Notes: generated by a model from the letters alone, not told the origin. 30,882 nt of DNA from Bacillota bacterium (GCA_023404715.1 JAEYAR010000066.1:1-30882); one strand, 5' to 3'; shown: positions 7,420-15,969, numbered from the stretch's first letter. Translations and numbers: made by a program.

Positions 7420-7425
7420 ATTATA
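7420..7425 (-). promoter_or_regulatory. Possible -10 element upstream of the dnaK-like operon
   Basis: TATAAT read on the minus strand, 140 bp upstream of the dnaK-like start. The -35 position is only a T-rich tract with no good hexamer. No CIRCE element (TTAGCACTC-N9-GAGTGCTAA) is seen. Confidence 0.35.
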
Positions 7426-7529
7426 CCATGAACGTCAAAAAAGAAAAAGGAAAAACGCGAATTATCAAACATGAAAACCGGGATGGGTCAATACAAAGGG
7501 GAAATAAAGGGGCAGCGGGGCGAATAACG

Positions 7530-7563
7530 AGCCACCGGCATGCTCTTAGGCATGCCGGTGGCT
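7530..7563. terminator. Long perfect hairpin between two minus-strand genes
   Basis: AGCCACCGGCATGC (7530-7543) and GCATGCCGGTGGCT (7550-7563) form a perfect 14-bp stem with a TCTTAG loop. It lies 94 nt downstream of the PRK06851-type gene and may end its transcript, but neither side has a proper T-tract. Apart from this hairpin and a -10-like box, the 376-nt gap 7281-7656 shows nothing I can name. Confidence 0.5.
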
Positions 7564-7656
7564 GCGTGTCGACAAAGCTGGTCGATACGATTCCAGTCTT
7601 GCAGACAGCTTTGGTTTAATCTGGTTTCGATGCGTTCAGCGCTCTTTGCGCTGCGT

Positions 7657-8697
7657 TCAATGCGTCCTTTGTGCAGGCGAGAGGATCTGCGCGAGCAGGC
7701 CCTCCAGCTTCTCCTGCCAGAGCCCAAAATCCATGCAGGCGATATAGTAGGACTCCAACTCGTCGTGCAGCTTCATGGCCTCTTTGAGCTCCCCCGTTGC
7801 CCGGGCGGTGAGAAGCTGGAAAGCAGCCTCGTCGGATTCGGCCTGCGGCGAGGGCGCCCCGGCGTAGAGCGCGCCGGCATCGATGCTTTCGGAACAGCCG
7901 GGCAGGTCGTCCGTCGTAAAGAGCAGGCGCAAGCAGGGCAAGTAGAGGTGCGAAAGCTGGGACGGCTCCAGGGGATCCCGCAGCGCGATCACCTCTTGGC
8001 CGCGCATCAGCGCCTCGGCCTCAAGCGCGCGCAGCAGCGGGTCGGCCGTGCGGCCGAAGGAGAGAGAGAGCCGCACGGTCTCATCTCGCGGGAGACGGTC
8101 CAGCAGCCGCACATACCCTTTGGGGGTGTAGGCCGCGCCGAAAAGGTCTCGGCTGCATCCGTCTCCCTGCCGCTCCGGCACATAGCGCTGCGCTAGGCGG
8201 AGCGCCGCGTGCGCGGAGGCCTGAGGATTCGGTCCTCCGGGGACCGCGGCACGCCGGGCTTGCGAAGCGGCGGCCAGATAACAGGTCGCGCGGCGAAAGC
8301 GCTCGCTGACCGCATCGAATAGGGCGGCGATATGTTCGCGGTCCTTCTGCAGCCGCGCTTCGTCTAGGTAATCGCCTAGGCTCACCAGCGTATCGCGCGC
8401 GCCGGGCACGACGGGGTCGTAGTGGTGCGGCGCGGTGGCGTCCATCATCGTGAGCCCCAGCCCCGGGGCGCAGACCGCGTCCAGGCTATCCGGATCGCTG
8501 GAGCAAGGGAAGAGTTCGTATTCAATCCCTGCGGCTTCAAGCGCGCGGACGACGCGCTTCATCATGCTGCTCTTGCCTACGCCCGGGCCGCCCTTGAGCA
8601 AAAACAGCCGCGTCCGACCATCCATCACGCTATGAAAGCAGGAATAAAAGCCCTGGCTCGTGTTTGCGCCGGGGAAAAGCTTCATCGTCAATGCCAT
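7657..8697 (-). CDS. PRK06851-type P-loop ATPase
   Basis: Predicted 346 residues with an ATG at 8697 behind GAGGAGG. The N-terminus carries a P-loop at 36-44 (GGPGVGKSS), followed by a segment YELFPCSSDPDSLDAV and a MMDATAPHHYDP block. This combination is what I know from the uncharacterised Firmicutes ATPase family PRK06851. Family members usually repeat the module; here the second half (from about 185) keeps an SFGRTADPLL-type segment but no second P-loop that I can see. The role is unknown; it is cytoplasmic and soluble. A terminator upstream (8724-8757) separates it from the fucosidase gene, so it may depend on read-through or a promoter I did not find. Confidence 0.8.
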   Translation of the reverse strand: MALTMKLFPGANTSQGFYSCFHSVMDGRTRLFLLKGGPGVGKSSMMKRVVRALEAAGIEYELFPCSSDPDSLDAVCAPGLGLTMMDATAPHHYDPVVPGARDTLVSLGDYLDEARLQKDREHIAALFDAVSERFRRATCYLAAASQARRAAVPGGPNPQASAHAALRLAQRYVPERQGDGCSRDLFGAAYTPKGYVRLLDRLPRDETVRLSLSFGRTADPLLRALEAEALMRGQEVIALRDPLEPSQLSHLYLPCLRLLFTTDDLPGCSESIDAGALYAGAPSPQAESDEAAFQLLTARATGELKEAMKLHDELESYYIACMDFGLWQEKLEGLLAQILSPAQRTH

Positions 8698-8723
8698 CTG
8701 TTTGCCTCCTCATTTCGCTTAGA

Positions 8724-8757
8724 TAAAAAGATCCCGCGCATCATTCTATGCGCGGGG
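8724..8757 (-). terminator. Terminator of the fucosidase gene
   Basis: On the minus strand CCCGCGCAT and ATGCGCGGG (arms 8748-8756 and 8733-8741) form a 9-bp stem followed by ATCTTTTT. It lies 44 nt after the GH29 stop codon. Confidence 0.82.
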
Positions 8758-8800
8758 CCTAAGGGAGGATACCGATATAGGGCAAGATGCGTTGGGCGCG

Positions 8801-10123
8801 TCACTTCAGGAAGATTTCGATGACCGGTACGAGCACGTCCGGCTTGACGGGCGGCAGCTCGATGACAAGCAAGCCGTCCTCCTGCGCCGCGCCGATGCTG
8901 AAATGGTCGACCTTTCCCTCGGTGAAGCGAAGCTCGCTGGCGTCGTGCAGAAACTGGGCGTACTCGACCCTGCCGGCGAGCCCGGGCAGCTGCACATGCG
9001 CGTAAGGATAGGCGAAGAGGTGCAGGTATAGGCGTTTCCCGTCCTCGCTCTGCGTGAAGCGGCAGTCGGCGGGCAGGCTCCTCAGAAGGTCCGGTTCCGC
9101 CATCGTGCAGCCGTAGATGCTGCGGCTGTGGTAGCGCATCCACTCCGCATAGACGCCGAGGGCGGATTCGGCGCGCCTGTCGATGTAGCCCCGCGCAGTC
9201 GGGCCGACGTTCATGAGCAGGTTGCCGCCGAGCGATACGGTGTTGACGAGCATGCGCACGAGCATTTCTGGCGACTTCCACGTCGATTCGTCGCGGTAAT
9301 AGCCCCAAGAGCCGGAGAATGTCTGGCAGGCTTCCCAGGTGACGTATTCGCCCGTCTGTGGATGGCGGACCCATGCGAGCGGCTGATATTGCTCTGGCGT
9401 CCAGATATCCTGATCGAGCTCGGTGCGGTTGTCGATGATGACGCCCGGCTGCAGCCGCCTGGCCAAAGCGATGAGCGCCTCCGCCTCCCAATCCTTCGCG
9501 CCCTTGCCGCGCATCCAGGCCCGGTCGCCCTCGCCTTTACGGTCGCTATAGGAAAAGTCGAACCAGAGGATGTCAATTTTGCCATAATTGGTGAGCAGCT
9601 CGGTCACCTGATCGCGCATATACTGCGCGTAGCGCCGCATGTCGCGGCCCTCGTTTTGCTTTAAGGCGTCTTCGTCGTCGCGGCGAGGATGCAGCATATC
9701 GATCGGGAAGTCGGGGTGATGCCAATCGATCAGCGAATAGTAAAAGCCGACCCGCAGCCCCTCCGCGCGAAACGCATCCACATATTCCCGCACGAGGTCG
9801 CGTTGCGCCGGGGTGTTGGTGCATTTATAGTCCGTATAGGCGCTATCCCACATGCAGAACCCTTCGTGATGCTTGGCCGTGAAGACGGCGTAGCGCATGC
9901 CGGCGGCCTTGGCCTGCCGGGCCCATTCGCGGGGATCGTATAGATCGGGATCGAAGCGGTGAAAGTAGCGGTCGTATTCGGACTCGGGAATGCGTTCGTT
10001 CGTCTTGACCCACTCATGGCGCGCGGGCAGCGCATACAGCCCCCAGTGGATGAACATGCCGAAGCGCTCACGACGGAACCACGCCGTGTCGCCCGGCGTC
10101 TCGCGGATCGCATAGCTGGACAT
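8801..10123 (-). CDS. GH29 alpha-L-fucosidase
   Basis: Predicted 440 residues; the ATG at 10123 has GAGGAGG upstream. The fold is the GH29 catalytic barrel: WFRRERFGMFIHWGLYALPA (15-34), a KHHEGFCMWDS block (84-94), GFYYSLIDWHHPDFP (126-140), DILWFDFSY with the likely nucleophile Asp189, and GGNLLMNVGPTARG. A short beta domain ends the protein. It hydrolyses terminal alpha-linked L-fucose from glycans. No signal peptide is visible, so it probably acts in the cytoplasm on imported fuco-oligosaccharides; no transporter is adjacent. It starts 49 nt after the ABC-F gene on the same strand with no terminator between them, so it may be co-transcribed, although the functions look unrelated. Confidence 0.93.
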   Translation of the reverse strand: MSSYAIRETPGDTAWFRRERFGMFIHWGLYALPARHEWVKTNERIPESEYDRYFHRFDPDLYDPREWARQAKAAGMRYAVFTAKHHEGFCMWDSAYTDYKCTNTPAQRDLVREYVDAFRAEGLRVGFYYSLIDWHHPDFPIDMLHPRRDDEDALKQNEGRDMRRYAQYMRDQVTELLTNYGKIDILWFDFSYSDRKGEGDRAWMRGKGAKDWEAEALIALARRLQPGVIIDNRTELDQDIWTPEQYQPLAWVRHPQTGEYVTWEACQTFSGSWGYYRDESTWKSPEMLVRMLVNTVSLGGNLLMNVGPTARGYIDRRAESALGVYAEWMRYHSRSIYGCTMAEPDLLRSLPADCRFTQSEDGKRLYLHLFAYPYAHVQLPGLAGRVEYAQFLHDASELRFTEGKVDHFSIGAAQEDGLLVIELPPVKPDVLVPVIEIFLK

Positions 10124-10172
10124 TAAGCTCCCTCCTCGTTTTGACGTCGGTTTGATCTATCCCTCTACCGGT

Positions 10173-12092
10173 TTATTCCGCCTCCAAGGCGGCTTGCTCG
10201 GCCTCTTCCCACGCCTCGTACAGGCGGGGGAGCGCGTCCTGCGCCTGCTGATAGGCGCGCGTCGTCTGTGCGGCGCGCTCCGGATCCGCGTAAAGCGCCG
10301 GATCGCTCATCCTTTCTTCCAGATCGGCGATCAGGGCCTCCTGCCTGGCGACGGCAGCCTCCGCCTCCTGCGCGCGCTGGCGCAATTGCTTTAGCAGCAG
10401 CTTGCTCTGACGGTCGCGCTTCTTTTCTTTGTCGAGCTCTGTGCGCGTCTTGCCGGCTACGGCGTCTGCGGGCGCTGCGGGGCGGTTTTTCTTTTCGACG
10501 TAGTCGTCGTAGTTGCCCAGATACTCCGTGACGCCGCCCGGCTGCATCTCGATCACCCGGTCGGCGATGCGGTTGATGAAGTAACGGTCGTGCGAAATGG
10601 TCAGGATGGTGCCGGGGAAGTCGGCGAGCGCATTTTCGAGCACCTCGCGAGAATCCATATCCAGGTGGTTCGTCGGCTCATCCAACAGCAGCAGGTTATC
10701 CTCGCGCAGCATCAGCGCCGTCAAGGCGACGCGCCCTTTTTCACCGCCGGAAAGCGTGCGGATGGGTTGAAATACGTCGTCGCCGCTGAAGAGGAAAAGG
10801 CCCAGTGCCCCGCGCACATCGGATTGTTCCATACGAGGAAAGCGATCCCAGATTTCGTCGAGCACCGTCTTTTCTTCGTGCAAAGAGGATTGATGCTGGT
10901 CGTAGTAGCCGATATCCACGTTGGAACCGAAGCGGATCGTGCCCGTGTCGGGCGTCTCTTCGCCGACCAGCAGGCGCAGCAGGGTGGACTTGCCCACGCC
11001 GTTGGGCCCGATGAGCGCGACGCGGTCGCCCGTGCGCACGTGCATATTTAGGTGCTCAAACAGGCGCTTGCCGTCAAAGCCCTTCGCCAGGTCGGACAAG
11101 AAGAGCACATCCTCGCCTGTGCGCCGGCGCGCGCGGAAGCGGAAGCGGATCGCCCGCTCGTCCACGGGCTTGTCCAGCTTCTCCATGCGTTCCAGCGCTT
11201 TTTCGCGGCTTTCGGCGGCGCGGATGGACTTTTCACGGTTAAACATGCGATAGCGCGCGATAATCGCCTGTTGGCGCTCGATCTCCTTTTGCTGTAGCGC
11301 ATAGGCGCGAATGCGCGCCTCAAAGCGTTCCTCACGGCTTTGCATATAGCGCGTGTAGTTGCCGTCGTATTGCTCGATCGTGCCCATGAGCAGCTCCGCC
11401 ATGCAGGTGCAGATCTTGTCCATGAAATAGCGGTCGTGCGAGATGACGAGTACGGAGCCCTTGTAGGTTTGCAGGTACGTCTCCAGCCACTGCGTCGTCT
11501 CCAGATCGAGATGGTTTGTAGGCTCGTCCAGGAGCAGCAGATCCGGCCGCTGCAGCAGCATACGGGCGAGCGAAAGGCGCGTACGCTCGCCGCCGCTGAG
11601 GGATTCTACGCTTTGCGCATACTGGCCCGCGTCGAACCCCAGGCCTGTGAGGACGCCGGCGACGGCGCTCTTCCAGCCGTAACCGTTGGCATCCTCAAAA
11701 GCGGAGGTGAGCCGGTCGTATTCGCGCGATAGGCGCTCGAAGACAGAGGCGTCCTCGTGCGCCTGCGCCATCTCATGCTCTAGCGCGCGAAGGCGTTTTT
11801 CCATCTGAAAGACGGGCTCGAAGACCTGCTCCAGTTCCCCCCAGACCGTGTTGCCCGTCGTGACCATGCCCTGCTGGGCGAGATATCCGATGCGCAGACC
11901 GCGCGAAAGGCTGAGGCTGCCGCTGTCGGGCGCGTCCAGGCCGGCGATGATCTTCATCAGGGTAGATTTACCGCTTCCATTGACGCCGACGAGCCCCATG
12001 CGCTCGCCTTGCTGGAGGGTAAGGTTGACGTCCCTGAGCACCACGTTGACGCCGAAGGACTTGACGAGGTTTTGTATCGCGAGAATGATCAT
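10173..12092 (-). CDS. ABC-F family ATPase
   Basis: Predicted 639 residues with two ABC ATPase domains and no membrane segments. Domain 1 has Walker A GVNGSGKST (36-44), signature LSGGER and Walker B LLLLDEPTNHLDLE. Domain 2 has GPNGVGKST, LSGGEKGR and LLLLDEPTNHLDMD. A basic linker with RAAESREKALERMEKL joins them, and a C-terminal coiled coil (about the last 100 residues) resembles Uup/YdiF-type members. ABC-F proteins act on ribosomes, either in translation or in antibiotic protection; nothing here points to resistance. The ATG at 12092 overlaps the stop of the upstream gene (ATGA), which fixes the start and implies coupling. Confidence 0.94.
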   Translation of the reverse strand: MIILAIQNLVKSFGVNVVLRDVNLTLQQGERMGLVGVNGSGKSTLMKIIAGLDAPDSGSLSLSRGLRIGYLAQQGMVTTGNTVWGELEQVFEPVFQMEKRLRALEHEMAQAHEDASVFERLSREYDRLTSAFEDANGYGWKSAVAGVLTGLGFDAGQYAQSVESLSGGERTRLSLARMLLQRPDLLLLDEPTNHLDLETTQWLETYLQTYKGSVLVISHDRYFMDKICTCMAELLMGTIEQYDGNYTRYMQSREERFEARIRAYALQQKEIERQQAIIARYRMFNREKSIRAAESREKALERMEKLDKPVDERAIRFRFRARRRTGEDVLFLSDLAKGFDGKRLFEHLNMHVRTGDRVALIGPNGVGKSTLLRLLVGEETPDTGTIRFGSNVDIGYYDQHQSSLHEEKTVLDEIWDRFPRMEQSDVRGALGLFLFSGDDVFQPIRTLSGGEKGRVALTALMLREDNLLLLDEPTNHLDMDSREVLENALADFPGTILTISHDRYFINRIADRVIEMQPGGVTEYLGNYDDYVEKKNRPAAPADAVAGKTRTELDKEKKRDRQSKLLLKQLRQRAQEAEAAVARQEALIADLEERMSDPALYADPERAAQTTRAYQQAQDALPRLYEAWEEAEQAALEAE

Positions 12093-12739
12093 GCGTTCCA
12101 ATCCTTTTTTGAGATAATGCGCTCGATAGCCCTTTGCCCCTCCCGCACTTCATCCGGCGGGAGGCCGCCCAGGACGAGGCGCTGCGCGCTCAGCCGGGCA
12201 AGGCGATCGTACATGCTGCGCCCAAAGGCGAGAAGCGACTGCCTCTGCTCCGCGAGCGGGTAGCTTTCGATCGCATGAAAGAGCGCGTCTTCCGCGCGGT
12301 CGTACGCGCAGGCGCGGACGAAAAAACGCACGATGTCTTCCTGATCGGCGCAGGTGAGCGCCTCCTCGACGAGCGCACTAAGCTCCTGCATGCGGTCGAT
12401 CTGACGCTGGGCGATCTCCTCGTCGTCCACGCGGGCGAGCAAGCGAAGGGCCCGCAGCTCGATGGCGGCGAGCACATCTGTATCGAGCGCGTGCTGGAAG
12501 CGCTGGGCGCGAAGGTGCGTCAGCTCGCTGAGCGCGAAGAGCCGGTCGGGCGGGAGCAGCTCGCATAGCGAATCCACATCCATGCGATCGGCGACGTTTC
12601 TTTCCAAACCGCAAAGCGTACGGCAGTATTCATCCAGCTCACGCTCCGCTTCGCCGTCTTCAAGGAGCGTCATCACACGACGAAAGGCGGCGCCGAGCTG
12701 CGCGATCAGCCGGAGGATCGTATCCTGCTCATAAAACAT
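12089..12739 (-). CDS. Helical protein of unknown function, DUF6483-like
   Basis: Predicted 216 residues, all-helical and acidic, without signal or membrane segment. The N-terminus MFYEQDTILRLIAQLG resembles the DUF6483 family, whose members are small Firmicutes proteins of unknown role; I am not certain of this. Middle helices such as ALRLLARVDDEE and VEEALTCADQED hint at TPR-like hairpins. It has a strong promoter and AAAGGA upstream of the ATG, and its stop codon overlaps the start of the ABC-F gene by 4 nt, so the two are co-translated. Confidence 0.72.
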   Translation of the reverse strand: MFYEQDTILRLIAQLGAAFRRVMTLLEDGEAERELDEYCRTLCGLERNVADRMDVDSLCELLPPDRLFALSELTHLRAQRFQHALDTDVLAAIELRALRLLARVDDEEIAQRQIDRMQELSALVEEALTCADQEDIVRFFVRACAYDRAEDALFHAIESYPLAEQRQSLLAFGRSMYDRLARLSAQRLVLGGLPPDEVREGQRAIERIISKKDWNA

Positions 12740-12799
12740 AGGCGAAACATCCTTTCACGCAGGCGGCTTAGGTTCCCTTCGCCTGAACAGGCTTCTTCT

Positions 12800-12828
12800 A
12801 TTATACCGTTTCGACGCGATGCGTGCAA
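12800..12828 (-). promoter_or_regulatory. Promoter of the DUF6483-like/ABC-F operon
   Basis: On the minus strand TTGCAC (12828-12823) and a perfect TATAAT (12805-12800) are 17 bp apart. It lies 60 bp upstream of the start at 12739 and is back-to-back with the plus-strand promoter at 12834. Confidence 0.8.
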
Positions 12829-12833
12829 GGGAA

Positions 12834-12862
12834 TTGCGCGATCGGCGCAAAAAGGGTATACT
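12834..12862 (+). promoter_or_regulatory. Promoter of the ATPase/DUF4435 pair
   Basis: TTGCGC (12834-12839) and TATACT (12857-12862) with a 17-bp spacer, 30 bp upstream of the ATPase start codon. Confidence 0.65.
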
Positions 12863-12892
12863 AATAAGGGATTTTTGAATGGAGGAGTCGCA

Positions 12893-13747
12893 ATGAAGCT
12901 ATGTGCCTGCTGCTTTGAGGGCGTGCCGCCGCTGACGCGAGACGGCCGGCCCTATACGTTATCCATGCTGGACGAATGGAAAGAGCCCTCCGAGCGCGTG
13001 CTGCTCACAGGCATCAGCGGAACAGGAAAGAGCACGGTGCTTTCCTGTATTCAGGATACGTTCGACGCGGTCGTGCTGCATAAGCATACGTCCGTGCGCG
13101 GCAGCGTGGCGCTGCTGGTGCGCGGCCTGACCCAACAGGGCGATACGCTGCTTATGCGCAGCCGTAGCGCCGCGTTCCTCAAGCGCGTGCGCGCGATGTT
13201 TCCCGGCGCGGTCGTGATCGGCGATGCGGCGGGCAAACAGCTGGGGCCTAAGGATTTGCTCGCAAGTAAGACCCCCAATACGCTGCTGTGCGACGTGTAT
13301 GGCGCGCATGCGATGACGATTAAGGAGGCGCAGGAGGCGCTTGCCGCCCTGTACCGCGAAGAGCCAGAGCGCTGCGAGCAGCTAATCGCATTCATCGGGC
13401 TCTTTTTGGTCGGCAAAAGCCTGCGCATAGAGGCGGGCGCGCCCTACGTCTCCCTCGAAGACGGGGGAAGGCATGCGCTCGCCGGCCTGTCGGCGGGTGA
13501 ATTGCGGGCGCTGACGCTGCTCATCCGCATCGTGCGCTCTCTGCGCCCCGGCGGTATTCTACTGTTGGACGAACCGGAGATGCACCTGCATCCCGCGCAG
13601 CTCTTGGGGTTTTTGGAGATCCTGGAGCGCTTGGTGCTGGATGCGGACGGACAGATCGTGCTGAGCTCTCACGCGCCGCAGGTTTGGAACCGGTACCGTA
13701 GCTTGGGGATGTGCGTGGAGTTGGGAGGCGGCCATGAGCGGATTTGA
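12893..13747 (+). CDS. Compact ABC/AAA15-like ATPase, PARIS AriA-like
   Basis: Predicted 284 residues; the ATG at 12893 follows GGAGGAG. It has Walker A GISGTGKST (40-48), a signature-like LSAGE (199-203), Walker B ILLLDEPEMHLHP (222-234) and an H-loop SSHAPQVW (258-265). The EMHLHP sequence after Walker B is typical of the OLD/AAA15/AAA21 group of ABC-type ATPases. The insert between Walker A and the signature is short, so the protein is compact. It overlaps by 14 nt the gene for a DUF4435 TOPRIM protein. An ATPase of this class with DUF4435 is the composition of the PARIS antiphage system (AriA/AriB), where AriA senses a phage anti-restriction protein and releases the toxic nuclease AriB. 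It may be a divergent relative. Confidence 0.8.
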   Translation: MKLCACCFEGVPPLTRDGRPYTLSMLDEWKEPSERVLLTGISGTGKSTVLSCIQDTFDAVVLHKHTSVRGSVALLVRGLTQQGDTLLMRSRSAAFLKRVRAMFPGAVVIGDAAGKQLGPKDLLASKTPNTLLCDVYGAHAMTIKEAQEALAALYREEPERCEQLIAFIGLFLVGKSLRIEAGAPYVSLEDGGRHALAGLSAGELRALTLLIRIVRSLRPGGILLLDEPEMHLHPAQLLGFLEILERLVLDADGQIVLSSHAPQVWNRYRSLGMCVELGGGHERI

Positions 13748-14546
13748 AGATGCATACCGGACGCTGCGGGAGGAAGCCGCCGCGGCGAGAAATAAGCGGG
13801 TGCTGATCGTGGAGGGCAAGGGAGACGTAGACTTTCTCACCTATATGCTCGACAAGCAGCCGCTCAGATCGGTCGGGTTTTACGCTCGCTTCGCGATCGG
13901 CGCCGCCGGGGGAAAGGACAACGTGCTGCGCATACTGCAGCGTGAGCCGGACTGGGTTGGAATCGTCGATCGAGACGCTTGGAGCGAAAAGACGCGCGCC
14001 GCGCAGGCGGAAAAGCTGAAAAATTTAATTTTTTTGCCGAGATATTGCATCGAAAACTACTTGATAGACGTCAATGTATTGGAAGAGATCTTTTTGTCCG
14101 GCCGTTTTGTGCAAAAGGATGCGCTGACGGATGCGCTTAGGTGTATCCGCGCGCAGATCCCCGGCGCAATACGGCATGCAAGCCTTTGGCGCGCGGTGCA
14201 GCCTCTTTACGATGAGCTGATGCGTCTGGGCTTCAACGGCGCACTGCTTCGCTTTGAAGTGCCCAGCGACAATGAGATTTACGATATCCTAAAATCCTGG
14301 GATCGCTTGCTGGATGCGGAGCGGATCTATGAGGACTACCGAGCCTATGAAGAGACGGGATGCGCCATGCCGGAGGGGAAAGCGCTGCGCACCTGGGTGC
14401 ATGGGAAGGTGTTCTGGCGAAAATCCGTCGCGCCGCTGTTGCAAAATGCGCTGGACGGCATGGGGGAGGAGCGCCTGCAGCGCCTGATATATCGGACCAT
14501 GGAGCTTCCAAAAGACGTAAAAGAGCTGTTGCTGGGGTTGATTTAG
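13734..14546 (+). CDS. DUF4435 TOPRIM-type nuclease, PARIS AriB-like
   Basis: Predicted 270 residues; the ATG at 13734 is preceded by GGGAGG inside the ATPase gene. The TOPRIM signature is complete: VEGKGD with Glu27 and Asp31, then IVDRD with Asp79 and Asp81, and the DUF4435 motif LPRYCIENYLID (101-112). The C-terminal half is helical. In PARIS the corresponding AriB TOPRIM nuclease, which depends on an active-site Glu near position 26, cuts host tRNA after release from AriA. The overlap with the ATPase gene implies a common complex. No terminator is visible after the stop. It could instead belong to another OLD/Gabija-like ATPase-TOPRIM system. Confidence 0.8.
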   Translation: MSGFEDAYRTLREEAAAARNKRVLIVEGKGDVDFLTYMLDKQPLRSVGFYARFAIGAAGGKDNVLRILQREPDWVGIVDRDAWSEKTRAAQAEKLKNLIFLPRYCIENYLIDVNVLEEIFLSGRFVQKDALTDALRCIRAQIPGAIRHASLWRAVQPLYDELMRLGFNGALLRFEVPSDNEIYDILKSWDRLLDAERIYEDYRAYEETGCAMPEGKALRTWVHGKVFWRKSVAPLLQNALDGMGEERLQRLIYRTMELPKDVKELLLGLI

Positions 14547-14591
14547 GGCGAAAAATCGGGAATGACCGCGCGAATGCACACGGCTTTGGGG

Positions 14592-14619
14592 TTTACATAT
14601 GCGGGATATGTGTTATACT
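14592..14619 (+). promoter_or_regulatory. Promoter of the membrane protein gene
   Basis: TTTACA (14592-14597) and TATACT (14614-14619), 16-bp spacer. It gives a leader of about 120 nt containing a 6-bp hairpin (GGGCAC 14664-14669 with GTGCCC 14677-14682). Confidence 0.6.
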
Positions 14620-14746
14620 AAGTGTTAGTCTTTTGGCGGGAGTTGTCTAAAAACAGGTCATTTGGGCACGCTTGAGGTGCCCGGACCCCATCGATATCGT
14701 GCGTTGCATGCGCGAGCGCGCGCACATTTATGTAGGAAAGGAACCG

Positions 14747-15856
14747 GTGAAACGGATGCGCAACAGACCCAGCTATCACTATACGCCCGCTCGCAGCGAA
14801 GTCATCAACCGCAAACCTGCGCCCAGACGTCCGCGCGCGAACTGGAACCAGATTCTGCTGCTTCTCTTTTTTGTCGCGCTGCCGCTTTGCGGGCTGCTCG
14901 CGCTGTTTTTCACCCCGATGAAGTGGGTGTTCATCGTCCTATCCGTTCTGGCGTTGGCGGCCATGTGGTATCAACACGGCTTTAACGTCCGCGGCAGGCT
15001 GACGATGTCGCTTTTATTCAGCGTGCTGACCGTGGTCATGCTCGTATCGGCCCTGAGCCCGCAAGGGGAAATCAGGACGAACGCGCCGCCGATGACCACG
15101 ATACCCCCGATCAGCAATTACACTGCGCCCTCGGTGATCACGACGAACGTGCCGACGATGCAAAACGTCGGCAGCGACGGCACGGGCGGCGCCGTCCCCG
15201 TCGTGCAAGCGAGCGCCGAGCCGGAGGGGGGCGCGGCTCCCTCGGGCGTAAAGAGCCAGGCGGAGCAGGTGCTCGACAAGTTTATGCAAAGCTGGCAGAT
15301 CGGCATCATGGCGGATCTGGAGCCGCTGACGTCGTCGAGCTGGCGCGCGAGGCAGACGACGCCCGCGCAGACGCTCTTTTGGAAGTTTCAGAACAAAAAG
15401 CTTCAATCGTGGGAGTTTGTAGGGACGCCTCTGGGCACCGAGGCGGATTCCTCGCGCACAGTGACGGTGATCTACGACGCGATCGTGAGCAATAAGCTGC
15501 AGACCTTCCAGGCGGAGGCGATATGCATTCAGGAGAACGGCGAGTGGTTTGTCGATCCCGATTCGCTCGAGGGCGTCAAAATCGAACGCACGACGCCGGA
15601 GCCGGTGCTCGATTACAGTCCGCTGCCGGCCACGGCCACCCCGGCCCCGACGGACAAGCCGACGAAGAACACGCGGCTTTACTACAACAAGAGCGGCGGA
15701 AGGCGGTATCATATCGATTCCAAATGCAGCAGCGTGGATCCACAGTATTTGCCGCTTACGGAATTCAAATTTGGCAGCATCACAAAGTCGCCGTATAATA
15801 AGCTCGAGCCCTGCAATGTTTGCGGAGCGCCGGACAAGTCCGTAATCGGCCTGTAA
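14747..15856 (+). CDS. Membrane protein with extracytoplasmic domain and C-terminal Cys/His motif
   Basis: Predicted 369 residues from the GTG at 14747, which has AGGA 9 nt upstream; an ATG at 14756 is an alternative. A basic N-terminus is followed by three hydrophobic segments (ILLLLFFVALPLCGLLALFF, WVFIVLSVLALAAMWY and a third ending LVSAL). A Pro/Thr/Ser-rich linker leads to a domain of about 110 residues that resembles an NTF2-like fold (QVLDKFMQSWQIGIMADLEPL). A second Pro/Thr linker follows. The C-terminal 50 residues, with YYNKSGGRRYHIDSKCSS and PCNVCGAP, form a Cys/His module often seen at the end of clostridial surface proteins and probably bind a metal. I do not recognise a function. 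It is monocistronic. Confidence 0.75.
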   Translation: MKRMRNRPSYHYTPARSEVINRKPAPRRPRANWNQILLLLFFVALPLCGLLALFFTPMKWVFIVLSVLALAAMWYQHGFNVRGRLTMSLLFSVLTVVMLVSALSPQGEIRTNAPPMTTIPPISNYTAPSVITTNVPTMQNVGSDGTGGAVPVVQASAEPEGGAAPSGVKSQAEQVLDKFMQSWQIGIMADLEPLTSSSWRARQTTPAQTLFWKFQNKKLQSWEFVGTPLGTEADSSRTVTVIYDAIVSNKLQTFQAEAICIQENGEWFVDPDSLEGVKIERTTPEPVLDYSPLPATATPAPTDKPTKNTRLYYNKSGGRRYHIDSKCSSVDPQYLPLTEFKFGSITKSPYNKLEPCNVCGAPDKSVIGL

Positions 15857-15869
15857 CCCCAATAAATTG

Positions 15870-15893
15870 CGCGGCCTGCCCTGGCAGGCCGCG
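15870..15893. terminator. GC-rich hairpin after the membrane protein gene
   Basis: CGCGGCCTGCC (15870-15880) and GGCAGGCCGCG (15883-15893) form an 11-bp stem with only 2 nt between the arms. A T-run (TTTTTT) follows only about 17 nt later, so this is an imperfect intrinsic terminator. Confidence 0.55.
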
Positions 15894-15939
15894 ATCCTCC
15901 GGCCTGTCGATTTTTTGCCGTGAAAAAACGTTGAAACGC

Positions 15940-15969
15940 TTGACAAAAAGGGGAAAGATCGGTTAGAAT
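15940..15969 (+). promoter_or_regulatory. Promoter of rplM-rpsI
   Basis: TTGACA (15940-15945) and TAGAAT (15964-15969), 18-bp spacer. The leader to the rplM start is about 105 nt. An L13-type autoregulatory leader is known in Firmicutes, but I could not fold this one convincingly. Confidence 0.78.

Noticed and set aside
7281..7460. HrcA/CIRCE control of the dnaK-like operon
   Set aside because: No TTAGCACTC-N9-GAGTGCTAA element is present upstream.
7428..7619. Possible 63-residue plus-strand gene
   Set aside because: No ribosome binding site, and the frame runs through the 14-bp hairpin; the product looks random.
14626..14746. Riboswitch in the leader of the membrane protein gene
   Set aside because: Only one short 6-bp hairpin is visible, and no known aptamer core or terminator/antiterminator pair was recognised.
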